This document shows, piece after piece, positions 36,201 through 52,100 of a DNA stretch of 64,000 nt (positions are counted from its first letter, which is position 1; the number at the start of each line of letters is the position of its first letter). Below the pieces are notes generated by a model that worked only from the letters and a program-made list of their open reading frames with translations, searched no databases and was not told the DNA's origin. Origin of the DNA: Glandiceps talaboti (Eukaryota > Hemichordata > Enteropneusta > Spengelidae); assembly GCF_964340395.1 (NCBI RefSeq), contig NC_135566.1, forward strand, positions 10,240,001-10,304,000. The letters are read 5' to 3'. Both the position numbers and the translations under genes were made by a program.

Positions 36201-37570
36201 GTATATATTCCATATTTTTTTGTTAAACCTGGTTCATGCATGGTACAATCACTATAATTCATTTATCACATCAACAAATCATATTTTTTTGTCACTTGAA
36301 CAATTTCCTTTGAAAAGAAGTAATTAGTTCTCAACATTTTGTGTGACGCATAGCTATTATAAGAGGCATCTCCATGACGATTGCATGATATGTTTCCATG
36401 GTAACACTATGTAACTGTAGGTGAGTGGAAATCGTGCAGCTACAAGCGTAACAATTCAACTACTTAGGACACGCTCACAAAAGGAGACAATCTTTGATAT
36501 AAACTCTGATTAAATCCATTGAAATCTCATTTTATAATTTCTGTATTCTCTCAAACAATGGCCTCAAATTTGGAAAATTAAGAGGACCTTGAAAATATAC
36601 AAATTAGACTAAGACTTGGTTAAAAATACTTTTAGCATCAAGATGGTTGGCAACTTTAATTCATTTAATATGATTAGTAAGTTACATATAATTACTATGT
36701 CAATCACCAACAATGCCTTAGTAAATCATGCCATTGCTAAGTCAAAAAAAAAAAAAAATTTAAATTTTTTTTTTATTTGTGAAATATATTGCTTCGACGC
36801 AAAAGAAAACAAAATATCAGAATACCCCCTTCTGTGACCAGATAGTTTGATGAAATATGTACAGTCATCACTAGGGAAAGAAAACACAGCACTGAGACAA
36901 AACCAGGGTTTCCTTCACACATTCACCACTTTATTTCACACATTCAACATTGAAGCTAAACTATATAATCTGTTTTGCAACTGTAGAATAAACTACAAAA
37001 ATAAACATCCCACTAAAATTAACAATCATCCAATCATCAAAGAAGCATTTATACAAAAGAACAATCCCTAAATAATAGAAAAAATGACATCTACATTTCA
37101 TCCAAGCATAAAAACTCCCACTGTTCATTTAGTCTTTCCAGGGGAGGACTTTTAAACGATACAGCGCCCTCTATGGTAAGACCTGGTCCCCAACCTATTG
37201 CTGTGCAACACAGATAAGTTTTACAAGTAATTCATCTTGATTCTGATAAAACACACACAACTATTTCACTAAGCAAAGACTGCTACCTTGTTACCTTGTT
37301 ACAGTAAGACATGAAAATTCAACTACCTGAGAGGACTAATGTTTGTTTGTTTTTTGCAAAAGAACTTGTCATGTTTATAGCCCGTCTACTGGCTGAATCT
37401 GTGACTACTCTGCTAATATCATGAGTGAATGAGCTGTAGCAAATTTCACAGATTCAGCTAGTACACAGACTATGCGCATGTGGACAAATGTTTGTAATAC
37501 ATTACTGCTGCATGTAATGACAAAAAACTTTCAAAAAGTGACACATTCACACACAAATGAATATCATAAT

Positions 37571-37582
37571 CCCCCCCCCCCC
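37571..37582. repeat. Poly(C) run, 12 nt
   Basis: Homopolymer run; strand-asymmetric C tract in AT-rich DNA. Confidence 0.9.
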
Positions 37583-38098
37583 TCGGATTTTTTTTAGACA
37601 CTTTACAACTGAATATATTCCCACATGTTACATCTATACTGGCATAGTAGTTGACATGGAGTTAACACATCATTATTGCTTAAATTTCAAGTTTCAACCT
37701 AAGATCAAAAAGGCTGGAAATAAAACTATACAGCTAAAAGGATAAAAGTTGTGTCTTTAAAAGACAATTTAAACAGTCCAAAATTTGAATTGTTTTACCA
37801 TAGGAGACAATAAGAAAAAAAACACCTTCAAATCACTTCCAAAATGAAGAATTGTAAATTTAAAACATTTCGAATTCTTACTTTAATTGCCCACACTTTT
37901 AATTCTTATCAGATTAATCTTTGGAAGCACTGCTATCACAACTTATTGTTAACTGACAAAAATTATTAAAAGCAAGTATTAAGAAAAATAATTTGCAACG
38001 AAATAAAATGAAGGCATTGAAGATAAAAGTAGTATGTAGTGTTATGTTGAAGCACAAAGTAAAAAACATACTTCTCTGTGCTTGAAGTGACTCACCAC

Positions 38099-38206
38099 AC
38101 ATGCACACATACATACACACATACATACGTACGTATGTACATACCTATGTACATACCTACGTACCTACATACATATGTACATACATACATACATACATAC
38201 ATACAT

Positions 38207-38239
<33 letters not shown>

Positions 38240-38260
38240 AACAAACAAACACACTACAAA
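38099..38260. repeat. (ACAT)n-type microsatellite cluster
   Basis: About 160 bp of CATACATA, CACATA and TACGTACG units ending in (CA)n and (ACAA)n. Frames on both strands here are repeat artefacts. Confidence 0.95.
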
Positions 38261-40147
38261 TGGAGTGACGTTTACAAATCTATATAGCTTATAACTATTT
38301 CATTTTCAGTTTTTTGTTGTTCTTTTGGATACAATCATTAGTTATGTCAAAATAGAAGTAAGTTTATCTATTTTGTGCTATTAAATACAAATACATTGAT
38401 CTTACAGGCAACTTTACTCTTGGAATTTATATACTGATAGTGATTGGAGTTGAGGTACCTTTCATTTGATGTTTCATTCGAAGGCACTGAAGTTGTAAAT
38501 TTAACTTCAGAATCATTATACAAAGCAAAGTTTGGGAAACAAGTCAAGCACACATCAACACTGAGAGTGTATCCATGACAACAGGGTTTTTGTTAAGCAT
38601 GGTACTATAAGGTGAGTACAATTAAAGTATTTTACAAGATTTCCTGACAAGATTATGCTGTAACCTGTAGGAAAAACTTTGCATGAAACTTTGACCGCAT
38701 TGCCAAAAGGTTCAAATTCTGAAAAACTGTAATAACAGAGCTTCATTAGCCATATTGAAAAGTTCACTTTATATAAAGTGTATCATTAATCAAACACCAA
38801 GAAATTAATTAATTCTAATATTACATATATACCAGTGATGACTTGCATTGCTGCGTTTGCATACTATTGCATTGCAGTGCAGTGCAATGCTGAAATTTGT
38901 TGCATACCTGTATGCAAATACGCCTCACATGAAGTTAAACATTAAAAAAATTCATTTCAAAACAAACTTAATCAAAATATCAACAATAAATTTTACATTG
39001 TATTGTCACTTTTCTAAGAGTTGTGTATTTTAATAGAGGGACACTTTACTAAAAATTCACTGTCTATAAAAAGAGAATGATATGAAAGATCACCAACACA
39101 ATACAATCATTAAAATAACAAATATGACCAATTTTAGTCATAGATGTCATGGCAAACTAGCAATGCTAGCTATACACAAGTTTTTCTTTACTGTATCAAA
39201 CAAAATCTTGTGTGTGTGTTTTTTTTAGCATATACATAAAGATTGACCCCATAAGATTTTATTTGATACGTGGACATAAAAGAGAAACACCTCTCCTCCA
39301 CAACAGATAGTCAATGCATAAACTAGCAAATAAGTACTTTTCTTGGTGAGGGTACCTGTGCAATGTTACAGTAACTTGGAGTTGGAAAATTTGTTTTGGT
39401 ACATTTCTTCTGATAACATTATACTACATTATACTATGCCTTTTACAAAACACTCTTTCCTTGGTTTCACGGCTGTTTGAAGCACGCAGCAGTATTGGGG
39501 CTAAGCTGGGAGAAGTACTGTCTTGTGTGCAAGAAATCTGATGCTAATGTACACTCTCTGGTACAAATTCTGAAGCAAGGGTCACAGTTACAACTTACAT
39601 ACAACCATTTACGGGACTTGAAAACTTACTAAATGTGTTATGAAAGTAAACTGAAAAGTTGGGACATTTAGTCTGCAAAGCAATATTACATCTGAGCATA
39701 CAATACAAGAACAGCCATGCTGTAAACAACTCAGAATTGTGTAAGATGATCTCCTTCCATTAAAACTATCTAAATATGGTCTCTTTCACAAAAGGTCACT
39801 GACCTCAATCTATAGTCTGCAACTTATGTTTTCCCACCAAAATTCATGAACAAAAATCATCACATTTTCTCCTTTATTTCTATATAGTTTATTTCATGTC
39901 AAAAGAGTTAGATTTACGAAATACATAATTCATTTTGGGCAAATTTGGGGAAAATGTCAAAAATTTATTTGTGAAAATGTGAAAATCTTCATCAATAGTG
40001 ATGGAAGACATTTGTCTGCTTGTTTTATAAGTTGGACTTTAAATCTCTAAATACATCAGATTTTTTGTCAGGCTGGAGGTTGACAAAGGTGGTGTTTTGC
40101 AGCCATCTGATGTTGGAGAGTTGCAGAATTTTATAAGACACATATAT

Positions 40148-43100
40148 TTATGTTCTCTTAACTTTCTGTTCAACGTAGTTGATAGCTGCAAGTACTTGGT
40201 CGTAGAGTATGAAGACCAAAGCTACATCTAGACACACTCTCGTCAACCGTGGTACTGTTCCCTTGTAGAACCTGTTAAGTAAAGAATAAACACTTATTAA
40301 TGTCTCTTATATTCTTTGTTTTATTACATACAGGTGCAAGTAATCCACTGATTAAAAGATGTGCCAATGGGTTAGACATGAATGAATTAGCGCCCTCAAA
40401 GTTACCCTTGAATTTCCCCTATCTTTTGTTTTTCTCAAAAATATTTAACAAGTTGCCAGCCATTACTTGCTTGCTGTTGTTTCTATTGTCTTTCAATCTA
40501 CTTGTTTTAACCAAATATTCCCCAATAGATGTCAAAGAGGTCTGAAAACTTTCCAGTTATTACTAAAAAGGACACAAACGAACCATCGGCAAATTGTAGC
40601 AAACCACCATTTACAGGTATGACAAATAATGTATTATCACATTTCCATGAGAAAACCATTATAATGCATCACCTTCCTCTGTGTTTTTTAAAAAATATTA
40701 TAAATTATTACTGATAATTCAGCTGGAAAATACTCATGACATAAAGGTTTTGTTAGTATTTGTCTTCAACTCATAGTGACAAGGCCCCTTAGGTCACTCA
40801 TATTCTCCTCGGCTTAGACAAATATTGGGGAATACTATAATGTTTGTACGAGAATAATCTATGAAAATTTAGGAACGGTAATGACAACCTTGGATGTATT
40901 GTCTCCCCTATATATATTTCCAGCGTGGCAGAATGAATCACACACTTTAATAGCTGTGCACTGTCTTGACGCCGAACAACCACAGTATAAATCTCTAGCT
41001 CATACTGTTTGAACAAGTCACCATGCATGTACAAGTAGTATCATATCTAATACAAAGTATCAGTAATGGGTGAAAACTGGGTCATTTAATTGCAGTCAAG
41101 TTTAAACTAATACTTACGCCTTAGGTCCTTCATGTTTAGCTATTTTCATTATGCAATCCCAAGTATTCTTATACTTATGTGCTTCAAGACCCTGCAGACA
41201 AAAAACAAAACAAATAACAAATATTGGGATTAGAATAGAGGTGAATTATTATGTTGAGAAGTGATTGCAAAGTTCAATGACACTGTTTAGAGTTGTTGCT
41301 GAATATTCACACCTTAATTCCACAAGGAGCCTTTCACAAGGGCAAGTTGAAGCAAAATGACGGTTACATTTTCACCATAGATACCAATTCTTGGTAATTG
41401 TAATTTTGTGATAGCATTTGATCTTATGCAGGTAATGAGAATTGCATGGCAGTACAGTGTCCTCATACAGTGTTATCCTATCATGTAACTTCACAAGTAC
41501 TTCTTTTGTTATCGACAACAACTAACACTTCATACCAGGATAGCGGAATGAAATGCTGTAGGATTGACCTTTGACCTAAATGATACTAATATGATACATT
41601 TCAATTAGTCTTTTAGAGAGACCTGCACTTTGGGAGGTTGCTGAATAAACCTGAAAGGTGATGACAGTAACTCTGTCTGGGTGCTAGCGCCCTCAGCAGC
41701 TTCTTTAGAAATATGTGACCTTTGGTCACTTTGAAAGAAAGAAGAACAGCCTGCTGGTCTAGTGTCTTGACTATATTTCAATTTGTAACAGAAGCATATA
41801 ATATAAGGTAATACATTTGGTTGGAGATTTGTAAGTTTGGATTTTAAATGTGGTTGATATCTAAAGAAGAACAATACTGCCCAAAATCTAGATTTATCAA
41901 AATTCTGACTGCATACAAGTTAAATCCAGTCGTAAAGAAAGCAACCAACTTGTAGATCTTAGATCTTACCTGCATTCTTGTTTTGACTACATCAATTGGT
42001 GTATTACCAAATACTGAACATGCACCAGCAAAGCCACCCATTAGACCAGTTACAAGTGGATTAAGAGCCTTAGTTTCTGGGATGTCATATTTTTGTCTAT
42101 AGTATGCCCTCATAGTGTCCATCACTAAGAATCGTATAGCTTGATTGCTGCCTTGTTTTATTATTGTTGGTGTTACACCCTGGTATATGCCATGGAAGCC
42201 TGCAAACAGATTTCAATACAGCTATCAAATCACTGACTGTATTATCATTTCTGGATGATACATTATTATGTTCAGATGTATTTACATTTTGGAATGAACA
42301 TGTCCTGCGTCCTGGTTTAGTACTTACAGGATCCAGTAAGTACTGAGTTGTGTAGTACACAATGTACATATTGAGATGAACTGTCCTGCCCCGACTTTCT
42401 ATGTTGACAAGGGTCCAGTGAAATCAAATTGTATATTACACATCACGTTTCACAATCTCACTTTCTATGATGACAGGGGTCCAGTAAACATTGAATTGTG
42501 TAAAACACATTGAGATGAACAGTCCAACTTTGTGATAACTGGGGACCAGTGAATATGGAATTGCATGAAAAAAGAAAACTTTGAAATCTGAGCTTGCATT
42601 CTAATTCTTCAGTCCAATTCCCTTCTCTGATATGTGTATTTCATTTGATCAACTTACCTTCTTTTCTGACTATCATTGCTGTGCCATGGAAAAAACCTTT
42701 AAATTTAGGATTTTTTGATGTCTGATCGTGGATAAATTTGACTTTGATGGTTTCCATAGGTGTAACTGCAAGTATAGCCTCTGATACACCAGCTCCTAGA
42801 CCACACATCATACTGCCTACTTTACTGATTTTACCATCATGACCCTGTCTCCATTTGTTTTTAAGGAATTCATTCGCTCCAAATCTACAATATCAAACAG
42901 AGGAGTGAGTAATCATTAGTACTGCATTATTGACAATTTTCCAAGATACATTGCATGAAACAACATCACCTATGTTGTTACCTTTTGGGTTGTTTTTATT
43001 ACATTTGAAATAACATTTTCATTGTGAAATGATGGAAAGACATGTTGACCTCTTTAACTGTGAGTGATTTTACAAAACAAAGACTAAGTGTTATCAAACG

Positions 43101-46100
43101 ACAGAGAAGGATTTCCCCGATAAACCCAGGGTACAGACAGGTGACAACCATCACCCTGAGTAGCGAGCGTGTGCAAACCCCACTCAGCGTGTACACAATA
43201 CATGGTATTGTATGGAGAGACGTGCAATGCATCTTGGAACCAGCAATATACACATGTAGGTCTATTGTTCAACATGAGAGAGTAAATCTGGTTTGTTAAT
43301 GGGTAACATTGTACTTTTAATTAATTTAAATACAACATTTTACATACCAGTAACTTAGTATGATTGTACATGTATGTTAATTAGGGAATAAAGTGGTGAA
43401 TGCTGAGTATTACTGGTAAAAATTAGAGCCATTACAAAGGACAAAATATATAGAATTTATACACAGGAACAAATGAGACATAGAAGAATTGACCACTTTA
43501 GTCCATTTAGGGCTTATTTTCTTTCCTGGTCCAAAAGCCACTCAAAATAATTTCATGGCTTCCTACTTGAAAACTCAACATGAAATAACCTTGACAAACT
43601 CTGTTTATAAGTCAATATTAAAATTGCAAAAGCTAAAAAATGTGTGTAAAAAGTTTGTTACTGTATGTACAATATCAAAGATTTTACAAACATGGACTTG
43701 GCATATGTTGTTTCACATAGACTTTCCAAGTAGGAAGCCATGATAAAATTGTTTTATAAATTAAAAATCCAACAATAAATACCCAATCCTCATCCACATG
43801 CCACTTCAATATGAAAACTGTGATTTTTCTGATTGAAAGTGAAACTAATATGGTTACTGAGTATATAATCTGCATAATAATACGAAATCCTGCTAATAAT
43901 TAGTATGCGTAATCATTACCATGTACAAAAATTGAGTGATTGGTAATCCTATTACAAAGTGTACAAATTTAACTGACTCCGAATAATGTGGGGCATTTAG
44001 TGATGTGATATTATCTGGCTTTTAATCAATAAAACATAGAACTAATCACTTGAGTAGTCAAGGTTGATCAGCCAATTCACAATTCCCATTTCAATCAGAT
44101 ACAACTACTTTATCATGTATGAGAGTCTGTGTAAGTATCAATGTAGTTTAACCAAAAGTCAATCTATGCTGACATTATATATACCAGTACTTGACATTTT
44201 ACATGTAAATGAATTGTGTCATTTCTATGAGTGCTGCTTATCATATATGCATGGTTCTGTAAGCAATCAGACAGCTTTGTTTTCTCTAACAGGCAGAGTT
44301 TGACTCTTAAGTTAAAATTGTAATCTAAATTGTGACATCTTTGTGGAGTCTTCCAATGTCACACAAAAACATTATTGTATACTCAGTACACCCTTTAAGC
44401 TAGGTGCCAAGATGTAAAACTTGATGGATTATTCTCATGAATTTTCTGACTCTGTCACTGCAAGTAGTAATATTTTATGTTTTTACATGAGTCCAAAATT
44501 TCCCAAAAAGGAATAAATCAGTGTTCTCATTCACAATACCATACGTAAGCCATAAATATGGAATCGATATACTCTGGTTATTCTATGTCACCACAATGTG
44601 CATCTATGTCATGACAATGCTTATGCTATGTTATAATACTCAGGTTCTACTATGTTCAAATATGAGTCAAAATGTTCAAAATTGCCATTATTTTCCCCAA
44701 TTTTTCTCTGATATTGCTGGTATAATAATGTTATTCTCCAAAATATTGTTCTTCATTCACCAAGACAATACTTTTGTCACTACTAGTCTAGAAACTCATA
44801 GTGAGAAAGGCCCCTTAGGTCACTCATATTTTCCCTGGCTGAATGAAGAAAAATATTGGGGAGTAACATCTAATTGTCATTTCAAAATTGGGTTTGGTAA
44901 TTGTATTTGGGGACTTAATCTTAGGTCTGTAGTATGCTCACTAAGGTCTTTGACATCAAAAAATCAAGGTGACCTCTGATGTCTAGTATTACTTGCTTTT
45001 GTACTATTTTGAAATGAACTATCTGTGGGTTTCTGAAATGTACAATATAAGTAGAAATTTCTTTTCATCATGAACTGTATTTAACTCAGGCCAATTATTG
45101 TTCCTAGTTCTTTTATGCAATGCAGCATAGCCCTAAGAGTTCACTCCAGGGCCCTAAGTGTTCACTCTAGGTCATTGTGTAATACAGTCAGTACTTGAAA
45201 GGAGCATAATCTAGCTGTCAAAATCTTGTAGTAACTTGTCACTGTTACATTCTGTAAACTATATACCTTCATTGCATGACATATGCATAGCTTCAAAATG
45301 TAGTTATTACACATGTAATTTGTATTTTGTGTAATTATCCTGGAATCAACATCATGTAAACATTGGAAATCCACAAAATGTACACTGGAAAATCACAGAT
45401 GTCATCCGAAAAAGCCACCCTACTATAAGTCCATTCAATAGCATCTCAGCATGTCTCAACAATAGTTTTCAACAATAATTTTGGTGTGTGCCTATCTGAG
45501 TAAACTGAGCCCATTGGGGAGACTACGCCCCTTATTTGAGTATGTGCCGCCTGTTTTTGAGCCCTCTGGTCTAAAATGGGGTCTTTTTTTTGAGCTGAAA
45601 AGTCTTAAAGTCCTCCTCCACTTTGTATTTTTGATTTTGCTTGGTCTAAAATATGGTCCATTGTCCTTTACCAAATCATAACTGCTATTAATTGTCCCAA
45701 AATGTTGCGTTGTCCTACTAATGACTCACCGTACTGCTGCTTTTGGTACAGATCCATAAATAAGTACACTAAGCCCACGATAAAAACCAAAGAAGCCATA
45801 ATTTTTAGCTGTATACTTGATACAATCAACTGGTCCTCTATACAAAGGTTTCGCAGATCTCTCGTCTAGTTGAAGTTGTGTTTTTACATACTCTGTAGGA
45901 AATGTGATACAAACTTCTAAACCTCCAGCTATACCACCTGTAAAGAACAAAATTTGGTATTAGACCTTACAAATACAAATATATATATAAAAAAACAAAA
46001 ACAATTCTACAAATAACAGAATGTAACGATTATTGTCCGTCTTTCAGTGGGAGGTGCACCCACCAAAGCTTCCGACCGTATGTTGATATTGTAGGAAGTT

Positions 46101-49100
46101 ATGTTTGCTTTGGGGAAATTAAGTTTTGTGAAAATTATGCTTGGAACTTTTCAAAGAGAACTGACTTTGTGAACATAAGTTCAACAACAGTACCTCTATC
46201 TCATGTGATAGATGTATTGCCACTGTAATTTAAAATGTTTGTATTTTTGCTAATCACTTCTCCTTTCATAATCCATAATATTTATTCCCTTATCTCATGA
46301 AAAACTGATCCAATGGTTTTGACAAGCAAACTTTTAAAAGAAAGAAAAATTCAAGATTTTCCCCAAGAATTCTTGGCTAATATCCCACGATCCTTGTGTG
46401 TTTTTTAGTCAAATCATTTGGAACATAATGAACTTTGTACACACATTGAATTCTTGGCTATCCCACAATTCCTGGGTATCCCACATTTGCATAACAGATT
46501 ATTCAAATATTGGCAATTATTCAATGTCATACATGGACTTGGCCAGATTTATGAGAAAGTTGACATCAAATGTGGTCAGTAATGACTTGTTCATATATTT
46601 ACCAGGAACAACAGCTGCATATTTGTAATACATCAAAATATATTAATTTTGACAAAAGGTACAAAGTCTATATTAAATACTCACATAAAATATCCTTCAC
46701 AAGTACTACATTATACAATCATGAATTCCTATCCATCTCTATCTAATACTGCATTTGATGTGCCCAATGACGCATTTCATAGAGAGTATACAGATGTTAT
46801 TCAATTTCCTTTCAGGAGATTATTATTAATACATGTAGGTCAGCTGTTGTAAGGTAGTTTGTAAAAAGTGGTCAGCATGTGTTCATTGATATCATACATC
46901 AGCTTTACACCTACGGCTAAGTCTAGTATGTACTATTCATATACATTCCATACGTATATGGAATTCTATACCATGTCAAATTTATATAAGATTTTCTTTT
47001 CAATAACGTAATACAATAACTTAATAGTTAGACATGTATACGTATACACTCTCACAGGAGGAAGAATTTGAAAAGTAGTTATGTTGTTTTGTTAGAGAAA
47101 CTGATGAAATGAAATGGTTACATAAACTTATATACCAGCTAGAGTATAATACATTGAACCATACATTGACATTTATCCTCTGCATCCTGCAGACTTACAT
47201 GTAACGACATGTCACGACTCACCCCTGATTATATAGGGTTGCAGGACACATCATGAACTGTAATGATGTAAAGGTATGATTTCATTGGTGACAAATCAAA
47301 TGTTGTCACTGTTCTGCAGTGTTGTCTTGGAGAGGTTGATCAGGTTGGCAATGCTGGTTAAGCACAAACCTTATGCTACATTTCAGTGCTTGTTTCACTT
47401 AAATTGTAACATATTTCAATGGCAAAATAAACTAAAATAAAAGTATTTGGGATAACTTGAGCCTGATTGACACCCTTTACACTAAATCACAATGTAAACC
47501 CACCCCCACCCCTACCCCCCAATCCCCCCACCCCCATTGCTGCAAGAAGGTAACCTTCTCTTCAGTTAGCAATCACTCCCTACTTAACTATCACTATACC
47601 GTTGGAAATCACAAGAAAATATCCAAAAAAGTACTAATATATTGAGATTGAAAGTGATCAAAAGAGTCATCACCTTTTATGAAATTAATAGGTGATTTCA
47701 CATATAATTTTGTATACATTGACAATATCCAAATAGTGTCAGTTCAATACATTCTATCACAGTGATGTATATGTTTGATTTAACTGACTTCACAGTCATG
47801 AATTATCAGGAAACATAACAGCTTTGTGATTTGACAATTTTGAAGACTTTCACTCAAAAGTATCCGAACTGAAAGGGGTAACTGATACTGGTGCTTAGTA
47901 ACCATGGTAACTGTGATCTAATCAGACATACTTTACATATTAACTCAAACAATTTATCTTGGTGTCTAGAATTGCATTTATATACCAAAAATAGCTTTTA
48001 AGTCAATATTATGCTAGCACAAAGACTCCGGTCTAAAAACAGTTTTAATGATTTCAATTTTGCAATTGTTATTATAAAATTAGAACATTTTCTCACAGAA
48101 TTATAGATGGAGTCTTTGACGAGATTATTCCTGTAGACATTTTAATTATTGAGGCCAGATTGTGAACATTTTAAAGAAATGGGCATTGTTGAATACTGGT
48201 CGATATTTGGAAATGATAAATTCTGATACATTAATTTTAAAGAATAAAAGTTGATATCAATATAATATATGTATGCCACCTGAGTCCAGTCAGTATTTGA
48301 TGAATGTACCTTTCTAGTGGCTGAGGAAAGTGAAAAGTCAGTGTAATTTCAAGAGTTTCCAAGCTTTCAATATTCTCTAGTAGACGTGTAGAACTGTGAA
48401 AATTACCATGTAACCTGAATTCTATACTCGCAGCAAATATTATACTTTCACTGACCAGCATGATATTGCTACTGCAAAATATTATTTAAAAACATTTCAG
48501 ATAGGAAACAGGTGAATGCTGTAACTCAAGTTTAAGTGTCAATTTCACCTATTCATCACCAATTTGACAACATCAAAATATGAAATCAACATCAAACTAA
48601 ATATTCATGATTATCTCTCAATCTATGAATATTCATGAGATCTAAATTTCATTTGTATATGAGATGTAAATTTCATATGTACATGAGATGTAAATTTCAT
48701 TTGTACATATGTAAATTTCATTTGTACATGATATGTAAATTTCATTTGTACATATGTAAATTTCATTTGTACATATGTAAATTTCATTTGTACATGATAT
48801 GTAACTTTCATTTATATATATGTAAATTTCATTTGCAGGTAAGAACATCTTCAGGAAAACAAGTTCTTTACTGAATTTATTTCCAAAAATATATTAACAA
48901 AACTAAAATATATTAGCTAATGTTTTTGATAAAGGCAGGAAGAACGTAAATCTACCAACTCTTGCATTTGTTTCTCTCTAGATCTCAATTCACCTACTTT
49001 CCATGCTAATATTTTCATTAACATTACATACAGTGCAAGGAAATTTGGATTCCACAATATCCCCTATAACACAGGGTTCTAAAATCCTCCAGGCAAACTT

Positions 49101-52100
49101 GGCCAATTTCGAATTTACATTTTGTTAATCATAAATCAGGTTTTATATCCTTTATTAATATTGTAAGAGTTTTATTAGTTTCCTTCAAAGAGCACTGACA
49201 TCTACTTAAGACATTTCAGAAAATTAAATCTGGTAAAGGCAAAATAAAATAAAATGTTTTGTTTCTGATAACATGACTTCAGAAAATAGAGTAGGTTGGT
49301 CAGGATTCTATTTTATTTCATTTTACATTTTGTTTTTTCTAAAAATTCCTTCAACCCCAAGATAAGATACTAATTCTGTAACAGTTAATGAGGTGTAAAA
49401 GTAATAAATGAAGACAATTATGTGATTCAGAAGTTGACAAACACAATATTCGGACTGTGCAAGCTGTTATGGGCTGAAATGACACCATTTCTCTCTCAGT
49501 CTGGAATGTAATTTAAAAAAAGTTACTTTGGCAAGAAAATCTACAGGGAAATAGAAGTAAATTGTCTTAATTTTACCTTTTTTTACACTGTCAAAAATAC
49601 TTAGGGTTAACAACTTAAACTAGGGTCGTTCAGGTTATCACAAACACACTATTTTTTTATTTGGCCTAATTCAATTTGATATCATATCACTTGCTAGTGT
49701 AATCATTGTGACTATGTGAACTGAATATGAATGAAGTAGGAATCACTGCTATTACAGGTGTATCATAGAGAGCGTTTTTTGAAATGTTCATTTCATTAAA
49801 CTTGTACAGTACCCGTAACAAAATAAAGACAGACTATGTGAGTATGTGTGCAGTGTATAAATTTATTGATGGCGAAGGGAGAAAAGAGGGTTTGGGGACA
49901 TACACATCCAATATTTGATAAAATGAATCAATAAATTTTTTATATGGTGGTATGTTATGTTATGTAATGTTATAAAGTTATGTAACATCATGTAGAACAT
50001 TGATACAATGCTACCTGGGTTGGATTTAAATAAAAATAAAATGTACTGAATACAAAATGTACATAAGATATATACACTTAACAGATCAAAGAGAAATGAA
50101 CATAATGCAAAATATTATACACAATAGTCAAATATATATTTTTATGTACATTTTGTATTACATGTGGATGACAGGGTGATGTTTTACATTTACTACCAAA
50201 GCTGGGCAAATCTGTACATTGATACACATTAATATTCAAAAGGACTTTAGGTGCATGACAGCTGACACTTCCATTAAAAAGTTGTTATGACTTCTGTATG
50301 CATGAAATACTGTAGGTTAGTTCCACCATTTAACTATATTCTAGGAAGTCACACTCTAGTAATATTCAAATACTGTACCTATGTTGTGAATAAAGTGATA
50401 GATTTAAAAGCTTCACCTTGGCAGATTAATTTCTTCATGGGTTTCTGTGATGATTGACACATAAATCAGCACTTTTTAAATGAATATATTCTACACATGA
50501 TCACAAGTTGTTTGCTACTTACAATTATACTTGCGATGGTTATTAATTATTCTGAATCACCTGCAATTGGTCTCACATTTATTAACACCTTAATTTAGTT
50601 AGCTGGTTTTTTTCAGTGTGCAGAAGGCTTTAAAACATGGGAATTAAAGGAGTCACAAATCATATTGATAGAAAACTGCCTAAGAAGCTGTACAATGTTA
50701 TCAAGTAGATAGGCAGGTGATTTTTGCATTCTACCGACCATAATATATTTCTCAAATATCACACATAGAAGGCATTTGCACAGTCGAAACTATCCTGTTA
50801 TCACATTAGCTATCTCCCAATTAACAGATGAAGAAATAAATTTGTTAGAAGACTAAATTAATTATCAATTACATTATCAATTAATTAATTGTAGTCAGAG
50901 GAAGGTACATTTCATATTAGAAAATCCTTAATTTTCAATATTTCAACATGTTTGATGTACAAATATACATGTTAGCCTAATAATCAATATTCTATTGCAT
51001 CATACTTTTCTACAAAAAAAGTGATTTATTTAAAGTGCATGTATATTTTACTGTCAATAATTTACCTAAAATGTGACATGTGTTTACAGAATTCTGTTTG
51101 TATGAAAGACATGGCCCTCCTTGTTTTAGTAAAAATTACAATCTATCAGTATCACCCATATAATCAGCATAAACCAGTCTTGATGTTGGCATTTATTTCA
51201 AATTTTTTCGTTCATGTACTGATGAATTCATTTTCAGACATTCATTTCAACTTATTGTGTACCTATCAGCTATCATGATCCCCAGCTCAGCTCCTTGACA
51301 TTTAAAATTATGAAAGGTTCAAAGGTCATTTGTTCAGGTCATTGTACCAACACAGTATAGTGGCATTCCTTCTAGTCTAGTAAACTTCTAAATTTCAAAA
51401 ACTTGTACCGGTCTATTCAAATATCTGTGTCTGTTTTACTAGTATACACAACATGCTAAAAAGATATCAAATCAACATTTCAGCTATATAGTGGGATTTT
51501 TAGGAAAATAGTTCGTGAATTATTCATACATTTACTTATTATTCCTAAATATAGTTACTACATAATTTCAAATAGTCCCCTTCTTTTCTTCAAAGAAAAT
51601 GTTATTAAAATGAGTGTATTGTGGAAACACTTTACTTCCACTAAAATCATTTATTATAATAAAATAATGATTAGAATAATCACATGAATTATTTTTAAAT
51701 CAAAGCACGTTAATTATGCTTTGAAATGTATAAATACATTTACATCTGTTTAAACAAACAACTGGTACCTTCAATTTTAGCAATACAAATACAAGCTGTG
51801 ATATTATATCCTGGTAGCATTAAACAGGATCTTGTCATTGTTTATTGTATGTTGTAACTCAGACCACGCAATGACTTTTACATGCCTTTAATTAAAGGGA
51901 CACAAGCTGAGTTAATACATATCTGGGCATAGATTTTGCTGCATATGTAAAAGATACTTGCAGTATTGTACTTACTGTAGCATAATTTAATCACCACTTG
52001 CAATTGACTGAACTCAAACCTGGTATTAAGATAACTTAAATGATCTAATGGTGTAATTTATCATACATATCAAAAAATGTTTTATACGGAATCTCTACTA

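Larger units (their letters stand above)
31780..40147. other. Intergenic region between the copine-like gene and SLC25A1
   Basis: No supported exons. It contains two copies of one foldback MITE (32291-32637 and 33195-33547), another TIR element (33768-34150), a CTCF-like site (34574), simple repeats and one CCCCAATATT-family hairpin. The right end must include the SLC25A1 3' UTR: complements of AATAAA occur at 39964-39969 and 39873-39878, but the true cleavage site is unknown. Confidence 0.7.

Noticed and set aside
44521-44979. 152-codon plus-strand frame
   Set aside because: It overlaps a CCCCAATATT-family element, has no family motif, and lies in an SLC25A1 intron. Judged fortuitous.
48636-48837. 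CRISPR-like array
   Set aside because: Units are contiguous with no unique spacers, and the genome is eukaryotic. It is a minisatellite.
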